This document shows, piece after piece, positions 18,212 through 26,878 of a stretch of DNA of 48,866 nt. The stretch is taken from positions 1 through 48,866 of the forward strand of contig DXEV01000199.1 in NCBI GenBank assembly GCA_019114785.1, given 5' to 3'. The notes under the pieces were generated by a model that worked only from the letters and a program-made list of their open reading frames with translations, ran no database searches and was not told the DNA's origin. Numbering within the stretch: the first letter of the stretch is position 1; each line of letters opens with the position of its first letter. The stretch comes from Candidatus Anaerobiospirillum pullistercoris. GTDB taxonomy: Bacteria > Pseudomonadota > Gammaproteobacteria > Enterobacterales > Succinivibrionaceae. The translations under genes were made by a program, and so were the position numbers.

Positions 18212-19417
18212 ATGTTGTGGAAGTTAGCACGAAAAGAGCTGCTCTTTGATCGCATGATGAGTTGCTGTCAAATTGCAGCTATTGCCTGTATCCTTGCGCC
18301 TTTATTACTGTTGTTCTCTTTGCGCCACGGTATTTTGCAAGAGATGGAATTGCGCCTTAAGAACGATCCTCAGGTGCTCTCTTTAAGCCTCGATACCTCC
18401 TATCGCCTTGATGACACCTTTTTTAAGAATTTACAAGCGCTACCTGAAGTGGGCTATGTCATACCAGAGATCACGGCTTTAAATGCCTTAGTGGATTTAA
18501 AGTTTCCTGGCACCGTAGAGCGCGTTTCGGTGATGGCTACCAGCAAAGGTGATCCTATTGTGGTGGGCTCGGGGATCTCTCTTCATGATGACAGAGACAC
18601 TTTACAGAATAACGAGTGCTATATCACTGAGCAGCTGGCCAAAGAGCATAACATTGCTGCAGGTAATAAAGTGACCATGGTGGTCACTCGCGTCAAGCAA
18701 GGTGTGCGACAGGTGGCACGTGTGCCCCTTAAGGTGCAGGGTATTGTTTTACAGCGTTTTGTAAATGACGACTTCTTGCTCGTAAATCCGCAGGTGGTGA
18801 GAGCCTTAGATGACTATCGCAATGGTTATGAGCCTGAGATCTTTTCCGATGGCTCCAATGTACCGACAGGGCCTCGTTACTACGCTAAGTTCCGCCTGTA
18901 TGCCACGGATCTGGATAGTGTGATCCCTCTATTTTATTTTTTAGCGAATCAGCATTTTAATGTACGCTCTAAGGTACAAGAGATTGAAAACCTACAGGCC
19001 ATTGATCGCGTGCTTAACTTCGTCTTCGGTGTGGTGGCAGTGGTTTCCATTGTAGGCGGTGCTATTGCTTTGGGCGGTTTGATGCTGAGCTCGCTTAAGA
19101 GCAAAAAACGCAATCTTGTGTTGTTGCGTCTGATGGGACAGTCCAACGGCAATACGTATCGCTTGGTGATACTGGAGTCCTGCATCATTGCGGTGCTTGG
19201 GTTTGTCTTAGCCTTGGTGCTGTATTACTTAGGCTCTCTAGTTTTTAACCTTTATTTCAAGCAGTTGATGATAGATGCAGTGATCAGTGAGCTCCTGTGG
19301 TGGCATATCGCGATCTTTTTACTGGTCACCGTCGCCATTGCCGTGCTCATAGCTTTGTGGGCAACCAAGTTTGTGATGCTCAAGGCACACATTGCTGATG
19401 TGCTGCGTGAGGCTTAG
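18212..19417 (+). CDS. ABC permease, FtsX/LolC/MacB type (TagS-like)
   Basis: The product is 401 residues with the standard four-helix plan. Helix 1 lies near the N-terminus (IAAIACILAPLLLLFSL). A periplasmic domain of about 220 residues follows (VLSLSLDTSYRLDDTFFKN to FRLYATDLDSV). Three C-terminal helices are VFGVVAVVSIVGGAIALGGL, ILESCIIAVLGFVLALVLYY and HIAIFLLVTVAIAVLIALW. The SLKSKKRNLVLLRLMGQSN loop between helices 2 and 3 is the usual FtsX-family coupling element ('lRxxG' type). It pairs with the ATPase encoded immediately upstream. Position, size and fold match TagS. The periplasmic domain would contact the SUMF1 protein or the lipoproteins. A macrolide or lipoprotein exporter cannot be excluded, but neighbours favour a signalling or mechanotransmission role. 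Confidence 0.87.
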   Translation: MLWKLARKELLFDRMMSCCQIAAIACILAPLLLLFSLRHGILQEMELRLKNDPQVLSLSLDTSYRLDDTFFKNLQALPEVGYVIPEITALNALVDLKFPGTVERVSVMATSKGDPIVVGSGISLHDDRDTLQNNECYITEQLAKEHNIAAGNKVTMVVTRVKQGVRQVARVPLKVQGIVLQRFVNDDFLLVNPQVVRALDDYRNGYEPEIFSDGSNVPTGPRYYAKFRLYATDLDSVIPLFYFLANQHFNVRSKVQEIENLQAIDRVLNFVFGVVAVVSIVGGAIALGGLMLSSLKSKKRNLVLLRLMGQSNGNTYRLVILESCIIAVLGFVLALVLYYLGSLVFNLYFKQLMIDAVISELLWWHIAIFLLVTVAIAVLIALWATKFVMLKAHIADVLREA

Positions 19418-19446
19418 CTAAGATAGCTGGCTTTGTCAGCGAAGCT

Positions 19447-19484
19447 TAGCTTGGGCCTTGAGGCCTAGCTTGGGCCTTTAGGCC
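19447..19484 (+). repeat. two tandem 19-bp units in the permease-SUMF1 gap
   Basis: TAGCTTGGGCCTTGAGGCC (19447) and TAGCTTGGGCCTTTAGGCC (19466) are adjacent and differ at one base. The 150-base gap is otherwise featureless, and each unit contains a GGCCT palindromic core. Confidence 0.75.
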
Positions 19485-19566
19485 TAAGCTCTAAGCTCTG
19501 AGGATGTAAGCCCTAAGGGCATGGGCATGTTCCCGTCATTTGGCAGAATTTAGTTGGGTGAATTTA

Positions 19567-21342
19567 ATGCGAGCTTTGATGTCTTCTCTAGCGACCGCGT
19601 TGGCTACAGCTATGGCAGCTGCTACTGTGGTATTGGCTCCAGTTAGCGCTCATGCAGCTGAGATCAATGAGATCTTTGATCCACATCCGGCCAAGGATGA
19701 TGTGGTGCTGCCTATGCCTTGTGGCGGTGCTATGGTCTTTAAAAAAGTTTATACCGGCACAAAAGAGCGTATGCGCGATCGTAGTTTTAATGCCGGTAGC
19801 TCTAGCAGTGAGAACACGCTGTCCTCATCTCCTAACCACCGTTATGTCCAAGGCGCTTTCCACGATAAGAACGGCTATTACTATTTGCTGGGCAAGTATG
19901 AGGTTAATCAAGCGCAATACGATCTGATCTCCTATTACGCCAGCAAAGACACAAAAAAGTGTCAGGCAGCCCAAAGCGGTAACTTTAAGAAAATAGACGG
20001 CATCGCCCAAGGCGATCTGTCATGGTTCGATGCGGTGGAGTTTACCCGTCAGTACTCGCTGTATTTGGCCTCCAAGCAGGCGCAAAACGACGCTAAGGCC
20101 TTAGGTGTGCAGCTGCCCGTGGCCTCTGATGGGAAGACCGTGGCCTTTGCCCGCTTACCGACTGACAGTGAGTGGGAATTTGCGGCGCGTGGCGGTTTAG
20201 AAGTCACTTCCTCTGAGTTTAATGACGTGATCTTCCCGTTGCAGGGCAAGCTGGCTGATTATGTGTGGTATCACGGTAAAGACAGCTCCTCAAACGGTAG
20301 GGTCAATGTGATCGGTTTAAAGAAGCCAAATCCTCTGGGCTTTTACGACATTCTGGGTAATGTCGCCGAGATGATGCTGGATCCGTTCTATGCGACACGT
20401 ACCGGACGCCTCCACGGCCAAAGCGGTGGTTATATTGTGCGTGGTGGCAGCATCATGAGCTCGCAAAGTGAGATCTCTACGGCGCTACGTTTGGAAAAGC
20501 CTTTTTACTTGCGTGGTAAAGAGAGTAAGGGCAAAGATAACGGTATGCGCTTAGCCTTAGCCTTACCTGTTACCACTTCGATGCAAGAGGTGCGGGCGCT
20601 GACACAAGAGGTCGCGGCTTTAGGTCAAGATGATGAGGAAGACACCTTAGGCGGTGGTTCTCTCAATACAGTGGCCGCTCTGGATAAGATCATTAAAGAG
20701 CAAAAAGAGACGCAAGCCCGTTACGAGGCTGATAAGAAGGCCTTAAGCCAAGATAATAAGGACTTAAGCGAGTCTAATCGTGAGTTATTGGCGGCTGTGG
20801 GCTCCTTAAATGAGAGCTTAAAGGTTCTGCGTCAAAACATGGTTGAGGCCAATATTAAGCGTGATGAGATGCGTGACCGTGCCATTATCTCTTCGTTACG
20901 TTTAGGCGGCTATCTGTGCTCTACTCTGGCCTCAGAGCAGATTGCTTTGGAGCGCAATTTAAAGAATGAGTCCATTATTCGTAAGCTGCCATTACCGCAA
21001 TGTCGTGCCAATCCTGCTTCTGATGATTGTAAGCAAGCCCAAGCCGATCAAGAAAAGAAGCTAGCGCGCAATCGCCAGATGGCTGAGAGCGTGCTGGACT
21101 ATTACGCCAGCTATTATGCCGATCACGTCGCTGATGTAATGGATACCTTTGGTCTTAAGTTCTTGCTGGCCCAGAATGAAGCGGCACAAAAGTCTTTAGG
21201 CAAACGTGAGGGCAATTTAGCCACCTACATTGAGCGTTTTGTGGATGACTTGCAGCAATATAGTAAGAGTGGCCGCAACCTCAAGGAAAATAAGCAAAGA
21301 TGGATTAAGCAGTGCCGTGCTTTAGTTAAAAGCAGTAAGTAG
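19567..21342 (+). CDS. Secreted SUMF1/FGE-fold protein with coiled-coil tail (TagR-like), catalytic Cys absent
   Basis: The product is 591 residues from the ATG at 19567, after GTTGGGTGAATTTA; a TTG at 19540 would add nine residues ahead of the signal peptide. The signal peptide runs to APVSAHAAE. The SUMF1 (formylglycine-generating enzyme) fold shows GKYEVNQAQYDLI, SWFDAVEFTRQYS, RLPTDSEWEFAARGG (about 196), NPLGFYDILGNVAEMM (about 264), YIVRGGSIMSS (about 292) and NGMRLALAL. The catalytic cysteines that follow GGS in true enzymes are missing here: the stretch after VRGGS is IMSSQSEIS. It is therefore likely a binding protein. After residue 350 come coiled coils (YEADKKALSQDNKDLSES) and a helical domain with several cysteines. 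TagR, which acts in the periplasm on PpkA, has the same fold. The neighbouring permease and vWA genes support that analogy. Confidence 0.82.
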   Translation: MRALMSSLATALATAMAAATVVLAPVSAHAAEINEIFDPHPAKDDVVLPMPCGGAMVFKKVYTGTKERMRDRSFNAGSSSSENTLSSSPNHRYVQGAFHDKNGYYYLLGKYEVNQAQYDLISYYASKDTKKCQAAQSGNFKKIDGIAQGDLSWFDAVEFTRQYSLYLASKQAQNDAKALGVQLPVASDGKTVAFARLPTDSEWEFAARGGLEVTSSEFNDVIFPLQGKLADYVWYHGKDSSSNGRVNVIGLKKPNPLGFYDILGNVAEMMLDPFYATRTGRLHGQSGGYIVRGGSIMSSQSEISTALRLEKPFYLRGKESKGKDNGMRLALALPVTTSMQEVRALTQEVAALGQDDEEDTLGGGSLNTVAALDKIIKEQKETQARYEADKKALSQDNKDLSESNRELLAAVGSLNESLKVLRQNMVEANIKRDEMRDRAIISSLRLGGYLCSTLASEQIALERNLKNESIIRKLPLPQCRANPASDDCKQAQADQEKKLARNRQMAESVLDYYASYYADHVADVMDTFGLKFLLAQNEAAQKSLGKREGNLATYIERFVDDLQQYSKSGRNLKENKQRWIKQCRALVKSSK

Positions 21343-21405
21343 AGTAGCTGCGGTGCACCGTGGGCCAGTGGCCTGTAAGCAGATAGGTTAAGCAAAGGGG
21401 GAATT

Positions 21406-23157
21406 ATGTGGCGTATCAGCGCTTTGCCGCGTCAGTCTTTAGCGGCGCAGTGGCTGGCAGCGGTGACTGAGCTACCGCAGCTTTTGTCTCAGTTGCGACC
21501 ATACTTGCGTCCAAGTACCAATACCTTGGTGGCTAATGTTTCCTCTGATGCCAGTTATTTGCTGTTTGAGTCACCTCTGAGTGCCGAAGGCTCTAAGACT
21601 ATCACGTGGTCACAGCTGCAAGCAGATCCTGTGCTGTATGCCACGTGGCAGCAGCGTCAGCGTGAGTTCTTACAGGTGCTCGAGCCGCACCTTAAGACCA
21701 TGCAGCTCAAGGGGGTGACGCAATATAGCCCTAATGCAGCATGCTTGCTCAAATTAGTGCTTACTCACCCCCAGCACCTCTATGTGGTGAACGGTAAAGA
21801 TCCCGTCGTCTTGCCTTTTTACGACCAAGCCTTTTACCAAAAGCTATTGCACGAGCAGCCTCAGCTGCTTACTCCTACAGCTCCCGCCTCATCCGCTAGC
21901 GCCGCCTCCGCTGGCCCAGCGGGCCCAGCTGCAGCGGGCCTTGCCGCCAATACGGCAGCCCCAGGATCTAACGCCACGGCCGCCACGGCCGCCAACGCGG
22001 CCCCTGCCATGGGCGGAGCGCCTTTGGGAACAGCAGCTGCACCAGCACGACCGGTTTGGCCATGGGTGTTGTTAGGCTTGCTGCTGTTATTAGGTCTATT
22101 TGGGCTTTTCTGGTGGTTGTGGCAACATATGAATGCAGAGAAGGCCCAAGCTGCAGCAGCTGAGCTTGCTCAGTCCTTGGTAGCCGAAGAGCAACTTTTG
22201 GATCAGAATTTGGCCTTGCAACGCGATGTGGCAGAGCGTATAGCTTTAGCCCAAGACTTACGTTTGCTCGATGCTAATCGCGCCTTACTGCAAGAGGTCG
22301 AAGCTAAGCTTAAAGATGCAGAGCGCTTATCCTTAGAGCAAGCTCTAAGTGCGGATACTGCCACTTTAAAGCAGAACCTGCTGATGCAGGACTTAGTGCA
22401 AGCACTGCTGGCAGCAGCTGAAGCCAAGCCTGCTGTGCCTGCTGCACCAGCAGCAAAACCTGCTGCGCCTGCTGCACCGGCGGCTACAGCGGACAAAGGC
22501 GCATCTGCGCCAGCTGCTAGTGCTGTTAAGACTAAGCGTCTGCCTAAGTGCGAGGTGATCGTAAAAGAGGGTAAGGTGCCACAGCTGGTGATGGCTATAG
22601 ATGGCTCAGGTTCTATGCTCAACGTCTTGCCTGACGGCAAAATACGCATGGCAGCAGCTCAAGAGGCGGCTAATGCTTTGATCTCACGTGTGGATCGCAA
22701 TGTGCCAATCCATTTGCTGGGCATCCAAGGCTGTCCTTTAGCTCGCGATTATGGTGTCTTTTCTGGTGCACAGCGCCAGCGCCTTAATGCTGCTATTGCG
22801 CAGATCAATCCTCTGGTTGCTGTATCGCCTTTAAGAGTACTGACGCCTTTAGTCAGTGCTATGCGCGGTATGGCTGGATCTGTACCTGCTAATACAGATG
22901 CAGTCGGTATTTTAATTTCTGATGGCGTGGATACGTGCTCAAATACCCGTAATCTTGATTTGTGTGCGGTGGCACGTGAGATCCATGCACAAAAACCTAA
23001 ACTTAAGATCCACGTGGTTTTAGTGGGTGATGATGCTCCTGAAGCCAAATGTGTGGCTGCTATTACTGGGGGTAGAGTTTTCCACCCAGGCAATACATCA
23101 GAGCTGGTGAGTGCGCTTAAGACTGCTGGTCAGACCCTTGAGCGCGTGTGCGAGTAA
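21406..23157 (+). CDS. Membrane-anchored vWA protein of the srf locus
   Basis: The product is 583 residues. The N-terminal ~160 residues are cytoplasmic by topology and contain HLYVVNGKDPVVLPFYDQAF, which echoes YVYIVDGIPVITFWGF in the next gene. The two may share a SrfA-type N-terminal domain. An Ala/Gly/Pro linker leads to one transmembrane helix at about 222-244 (WVLLGLLLLLGLFGLFWWLW). Next come a coiled coil (about 250-340), an Ala/Pro/Lys linker and a C-terminal vWA domain with metal site DGSGSM (Asp399), LLTP-type Thr in RVLTPLVSAM and ILISDGVDTC. Cys pairs (GCPLARD, DTCSNT, DLCAV, AKCVA) fit a periplasmic, disulfide-bonded domain. A good ribosome-binding site (AAGGGGGAA) precedes the ATG. 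It is the second vWA protein of the operon and a plausible partner of the first. Confidence 0.8.
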   Translation: MWRISALPRQSLAAQWLAAVTELPQLLSQLRPYLRPSTNTLVANVSSDASYLLFESPLSAEGSKTITWSQLQADPVLYATWQQRQREFLQVLEPHLKTMQLKGVTQYSPNAACLLKLVLTHPQHLYVVNGKDPVVLPFYDQAFYQKLLHEQPQLLTPTAPASSASAASAGPAGPAAAGLAANTAAPGSNATAATAANAAPAMGGAPLGTAAAPARPVWPWVLLGLLLLLGLFGLFWWLWQHMNAEKAQAAAAELAQSLVAEEQLLDQNLALQRDVAERIALAQDLRLLDANRALLQEVEAKLKDAERLSLEQALSADTATLKQNLLMQDLVQALLAAAEAKPAVPAAPAAKPAAPAAPAATADKGASAPAASAVKTKRLPKCEVIVKEGKVPQLVMAIDGSGSMLNVLPDGKIRMAAAQEAANALISRVDRNVPIHLLGIQGCPLARDYGVFSGAQRQRLNAAIAQINPLVAVSPLRVLTPLVSAMRGMAGSVPANTDAVGILISDGVDTCSNTRNLDLCAVAREIHAQKPKLKIHVVLVGDDAPEAKCVAAITGGRVFHPGNTSELVSALKTAGQTLERVCE

Positions 23158-23202
23158 TTATTAAGGCGCGGATCAGGCAACATATCTCGGAGTCTTTCAC
23201 TA

Positions 23203-25269
23203 ATGAAGAATACACAGCTGAACAGTGGGCGTATTTCTGACTTTATCCCTATAGGTCAAGACGGTCAGCCTATTTATTTAAATGCCGAAGCTTTTCGTGC
23301 AGCCTTAGCTATCAACCCAATGGTAGGCGAGGAGCGCGTCAAGTGCCTTGCTATTCCTCGTCTGCGTGCCGATGGACAGAGCATTGATTGGTATGTTGCC
23401 TTTCCTCCACAGAGCACAGATGGACAGTATCACGTGGTGACTTGGGCCAATGCTACCCCAGCCGAGCGTCAAGCTGCCTTAGCACGTCTCCATGATTTTG
23501 AGCAGTGCTTAAAGCGCCTAGGACAGGATCTATCGCGTCGTAGTGGTGATCATAAGAGTCGGCTGTTTGCGCGCTATCTTACAGGCCAAAACTCAGTACA
23601 AAACTTACCGGCCATTCACTTCCCAAGCCACGAGTATGTTTATATTGTCGACGGCATACCAGTGATCACTTTCTGGGGCTTTTGCTCTAAAGACGATAGG
23701 TTAGATCAGAGTCCGTTCTATAGCTTGACCCAGCCTATTCCACAACCAGCTGCTTCTTTTGCTCAGAGTGCTGAACCAGCGCCTGCAGCAGCACCATATA
23801 CAGCAGCAGCCGCACCGGCAGCTGCTGCAGCCACGACTACAGAGACACGGCATCACTGTATTTTGCCTACTTGGCTGTTATGGCTATTAGGTGGACTGCT
23901 CTTACTGCTGTTGTTGCTCTGGCTGCTATGGTGGTTGTTACCACGCTTTGGTTTCTTTGGAGGAGCCACCAGCGTGTTTGATGGCTCTTACGATCCACCA
24001 GCTATAGAAGCCCCTGTTGATCCTACGAATAATGCAGCCCCAGCAGAGCAACTAGCGCCAAATGCAGATGAGATCTCCCATGATCAGGGTGTCCTATTAG
24101 AGACCGTACCTGATGATGTTACCGCTGTACAGGATGCAACCACCCCTGAGGAAGTTCAGGCATTGCTCGAGGCCCCTGTGATTAACGAGCAAATGCACGA
24201 TCAACAGGCTGCTAAGAGAGACGTTTTAGTCGGTTATCCAGGTGAAGTCGTCCCTAGCTCAGATGTTGGCTCAGGTTCGGCCACTGGTTTAAACATGGGC
24301 AAGGGCCCTGATCCAGCAGCTGGACTTGACCCAAGTGCTGGTACAGCACCAGGTATGGGCACTGGCCCAGACACTGGTATGGGGATGGGCCCTGATCCAG
24401 CAGCTGGGCTTGACCCAAGCACTGGTACAGCACCAAGTATGGGCATGGGCACAGGCCCAGACAGTGGTATGGGCCTAGCGAATAAACCAGCTTTAGATCC
24501 TAGTGCAGGCTATGCCGGTATGAATATGGATCCAACTGCTCCTGATCTGCAGGGTGGCCCAGGTATGCAAGGCCAGCAGGGACAGCCAGATGCCCAAATC
24601 CCATTGGATCCAATGCCTAATGGTGCCAATGGCACTAATGGCATGACCCCTCCAGATCCTTTAGCCAACTTCACACCTGAGCAAAAGGCTGAAATTGCAG
24701 AAGCACAAATCGCCGAGCAAGTGGCCAGCGGTCAAATGACGCCTGAAGAGGGTGCAGCAGCTATTGAGGCCGCCCGTGCCGCTGCTGCTAATGCCGCCGG
24801 TAATGCTGGTACAGCAGGAACAGCAGGCAATGCTAGTGGACAGGGCAATGGCCCAAATTGGGTGGGGTCTAATACCAATAACAGTTCTATGTCGGTGGCC
24901 AATCCAATGAGCTTTACCCAGCAAGACTTAGCTCAGAAAGGCAATAATGTCATTAATGGTAAGTGGACGACGCGCTCCGGTTTAATGGACAGTACCAATG
25001 GCCGCCCATTGCAGCTGGGCTATGAGTTTGCCAATGGTAAGGGACAGGCTGTAGTGACTCGCCCTGACGGCACCCGCTGTGTTACTGATGTCTCCTCTGT
25101 TGTCCAAGGCTCAACTGTCAATATTGATTCCCCAGCTCGTGCCCTGTGCGCAGATGGCTCTAGCTATCAAGTGCCTCCAGTTAAGTGTGTGCTTAATACA
25201 GAAGGCCAAGTGGAATGCCTTGGTGTCCATGGAGGTAAGAGCTTCCCAATCCAGTTCTATCGCCACTAG
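23203..25269 (+). CDS. srfA: SrfA-like membrane protein
   Basis: The product is 688 residues. The N-terminal ~190 residues match my recollection of the SrfA family: GQPIYLNAEAFRAAL, CLAIPRLRADGQSIDWYVAF, WANATPAERQAALARL, YVYIVDGIPVITFWGF. A single transmembrane segment at about 222-247 is Leu/Trp-rich (LLLLLLWLLWWLL). The presumably periplasmic part is acidic and low complexity. It contains two copies of a ~28-residue Gly/Met/Asp/Pro repeat (DNA repeat at 24303-24476), a short helix (LANFTPEQKAEIAEAQIAE) and an Asn-rich linker. A C-terminal beta domain of about 110 residues (VINGKWTTRSGLMDS, RPDGTRCVTDVSS, CVLNTEGQVECLGVHG) has four Cys. In Salmonella srfA precedes srfB and srfC; here it sits near the end of the operon. 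The SrfA assignment is moderately secure, resting on the N-terminal domain. Confidence 0.65.
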   Translation: MKNTQLNSGRISDFIPIGQDGQPIYLNAEAFRAALAINPMVGEERVKCLAIPRLRADGQSIDWYVAFPPQSTDGQYHVVTWANATPAERQAALARLHDFEQCLKRLGQDLSRRSGDHKSRLFARYLTGQNSVQNLPAIHFPSHEYVYIVDGIPVITFWGFCSKDDRLDQSPFYSLTQPIPQPAASFAQSAEPAPAAAPYTAAAAPAAAAATTTETRHHCILPTWLLWLLGGLLLLLLLLWLLWWLLPRFGFFGGATSVFDGSYDPPAIEAPVDPTNNAAPAEQLAPNADEISHDQGVLLETVPDDVTAVQDATTPEEVQALLEAPVINEQMHDQQAAKRDVLVGYPGEVVPSSDVGSGSATGLNMGKGPDPAAGLDPSAGTAPGMGTGPDTGMGMGPDPAAGLDPSTGTAPSMGMGTGPDSGMGLANKPALDPSAGYAGMNMDPTAPDLQGGPGMQGQQGQPDAQIPLDPMPNGANGTNGMTPPDPLANFTPEQKAEIAEAQIAEQVASGQMTPEEGAAAIEAARAAAANAAGNAGTAGTAGNASGQGNGPNWVGSNTNNSSMSVANPMSFTQQDLAQKGNNVINGKWTTRSGLMDSTNGRPLQLGYEFANGKGQAVVTRPDGTRCVTDVSSVVQGSTVNIDSPARALCADGSSYQVPPVKCVLNTEGQVECLGVHGGKSFPIQFYRH
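24303..24476 (+). repeat. 84-bp tandem repeat inside the srfA-like gene
   Basis: The word GGGCCCTGATCCAGCAGCTG begins at 24303 and, identically, at 24387. The following ~60 bases are also largely conserved; the second copy is longer by two codons. It encodes GPDPAAGLDPS-type repeats. Confidence 0.85.
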
Positions 25270-25432
25270 GGAATAGGGTGAGCCCTTAGGTAACAATTAT
25301 GGGGCGGGCGCTTTTTTTGTTGCGCCCATGCCGTACACTTAAGGGTAGTGGTGTTAGTGTTTCTTATTTTTTGTCTTGGTTCACGTTTTTGCAGCGCTAG
25401 GGATTGTCCTGACGCCTGTGAGGAGTTTTTTC

Positions 25433-26185
25433 TTGATCTCAAGTAAAAGTCTGCTAGCGCTGGCGGTGAGCGCTTCATTGATAGCTTCTGGTTGTACTTC
25501 CACCTCAGGTGGTTATTCGGGTGGTGGCAGTTCCAATGCAGATCCTCGTATGACCGGTGAGGGTGTCGATGTTAATGAGACTTCTTATATCACCGCTTGT
25601 TTAACGGGTGCTGCTCTGGTCGGTGTCGCCTGTATGTTTATTGCCGATAGCGATCAGCGTGCGGTTTGTATTGCTTCAGCCGCCGCAGGTTGTGCCTTGT
25701 TTATGGGCGGTAATGCTTTACTGGATAATATCCGCACGCAATACCACACCCGTGAGCAACAGTTAGATGCCTTGATTGCTGAAGCCCAGAAGAGCAATCA
25801 GACAGCCAAGAATATGGCTGCAGCTTCACAGGCCGTCTACAAAGATGAGTCCAAGAAATTTGCCCAATTGCAAAAGGACATCAAGGCCCGTAAAGCCACA
25901 AAGCAACAGCTGAATGCTCAGATTGCACAATACAATGGCAACATCAAAATGCTAGAAGACAATCTTGATGTGCACATGAAATCTCTAGACAGCTTAAAGC
26001 AGGCACGTACAGGCATTGTGGGTAACGGTAAAGGTTTAAGCGCGGCTGAGCGTAAGAAGCTAAAGGAGTGCGATCAGCAGATTGCAGATTTAGAAAAGGC
26101 CGTGGAAGAAATGCGTACTTCGCTGGAGGGCTTTATCTCGCAGCGTAATGTCTTGCAGGTTGGCTTAGATCAAGCAGCTGCTTAG
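25433..26185 (+). CDS. Coiled-coil lipoprotein (TagQ-like by position and topology)
   Basis: The start is set at TTG 25433 because GAGGAG (25420-25425) lies seven bases upstream and a compact lipoprotein signal follows (ALAVSASLIASGC, Cys about residue 21). A TTG at 25376 would extend it by 19 residues. The mature protein, about 230 residues, has a Gly/Ser linker and a hydrophobic Ala/Gly/Cys-rich segment (TGAALVGVACMFIA, SAAAGCALFMGG). A long coiled coil follows (REQQLDALIAEAQKSNQ to LEKAVEEMRTSLEG). There is no Asp at +2, so outer-membrane sorting is expected. It follows the SUMF1/vWA/SrfA genes, as tagQ lies next to tagR. In Pseudomonas, TagQ is an outer-membrane lipoprotein that localises TagR. 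Direct homology to TagQ is not proven here. Confidence 0.7.
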   Translation: MISSKSLLALAVSASLIASGCTSTSGGYSGGGSSNADPRMTGEGVDVNETSYITACLTGAALVGVACMFIADSDQRAVCIASAAAGCALFMGGNALLDNIRTQYHTREQQLDALIAEAQKSNQTAKNMAAASQAVYKDESKKFAQLQKDIKARKATKQQLNAQIAQYNGNIKMLEDNLDVHMKSLDSLKQARTGIVGNGKGLSAAERKKLKECDQQIADLEKAVEEMRTSLEGFISQRNVLQVGLDQAAA

Positions 26186-26221
26186 GTAAGTTAGTTCCGG
26201 TTCGGGAGAAAGGGGATTTTC

Positions 26222-26734
26222 ATGGCCCAGCATAAGTTATCTTTAGCCTTGTTGTCGCTGTGCAGTAGTGTGTTCTTGCTGGCAGGCTGCACTTCGACAG
26301 CCCAAGAATGCGACCCAACGCAAGATGTGGGATTCTTCAATAAGATCGGCTGTGTCGTTTCCGGTTCTTATGAAGAGCGCGTGGAGCAAAAGGAGCAGAC
26401 CTTAGCTGATCTGCGAGCCGAGACAGATCAGCTCAATGCTTTAATTCGCGATATCGAAGCTCAGCGCTCGAGCATGCTTAACGATTATGACGCTGCACAA
26501 AAGATGCTGGCTAAGACTGAGAGTGAGCTTAAAAGCGTGCGTAATCGTCTGGCAGAGAAGAAAGCTTTATCACAGGATTTAGAGCAAAAGATCGCCGCTG
26601 CGCAGCAGCAGGTTGATGCTATGCAGCAAGCCTCACCAAATCAGGTGCTGTTAGAGCGTGAAGCCGAGCGTCAAGAATTAGAGACCTTGTTACAAGAGCT
26701 CACCACGCAGATGGAAGCTGCCTCTACTTACTAA
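26222..26734 (+). CDS. Small coiled-coil lipoprotein
   Basis: The product is 170 residues. A lipoprotein signal with lipobox LLAGC (Cys about residue 23) is preceded by GAGAAAGGGG as ribosome-binding site. Two further cysteines (QECDP, IGCVV) follow. The remainder, about residues 55-165, is one continuous predicted coiled coil (KEQTLADLRAETDQLNALI, RNRLAEKKALSQDLEQKI), reminiscent in plan of Lpp or of periplasmic tethers. There is no Asp at +2, so it is probably retained in the outer membrane. It is the last gene of the srf operon, 36 bases after the previous lipoprotein. The paired lipoproteins share a coiled-coil design and may interact. No named family recognised. Confidence 0.75.
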   Translation: MAQHKLSLALLSLCSSVFLLAGCTSTAQECDPTQDVGFFNKIGCVVSGSYEERVEQKEQTLADLRAETDQLNALIRDIEAQRSSMLNDYDAAQKMLAKTESELKSVRNRLAEKKALSQDLEQKIAAAQQQVDAMQQASPNQVLLEREAERQELETLLQELTTQMEAASTY

Positions 26735-26878
26735 CAGCTCCATGCGCTGGCAGTGCCGTTGGCAGCGCTGTTGGCTATACGCTGACGTTGCTGGTCATCG
26801 CTGGCACAGCTTAGCGCTGTGTGGCACAGCGTGGCGCTGGTAGCGCTAGTGGCGCGGCAATACGATAACATTCGCTAG

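Noticed and set aside
25304-25328. GGGCGC...GCGCCC hairpin with seven T, considered as a terminator before the first lipoprotein gene
   Set aside because: The T-run lies in the loop between the arms, not after the stem, and the lipoprotein genes appear to belong to the same operon.
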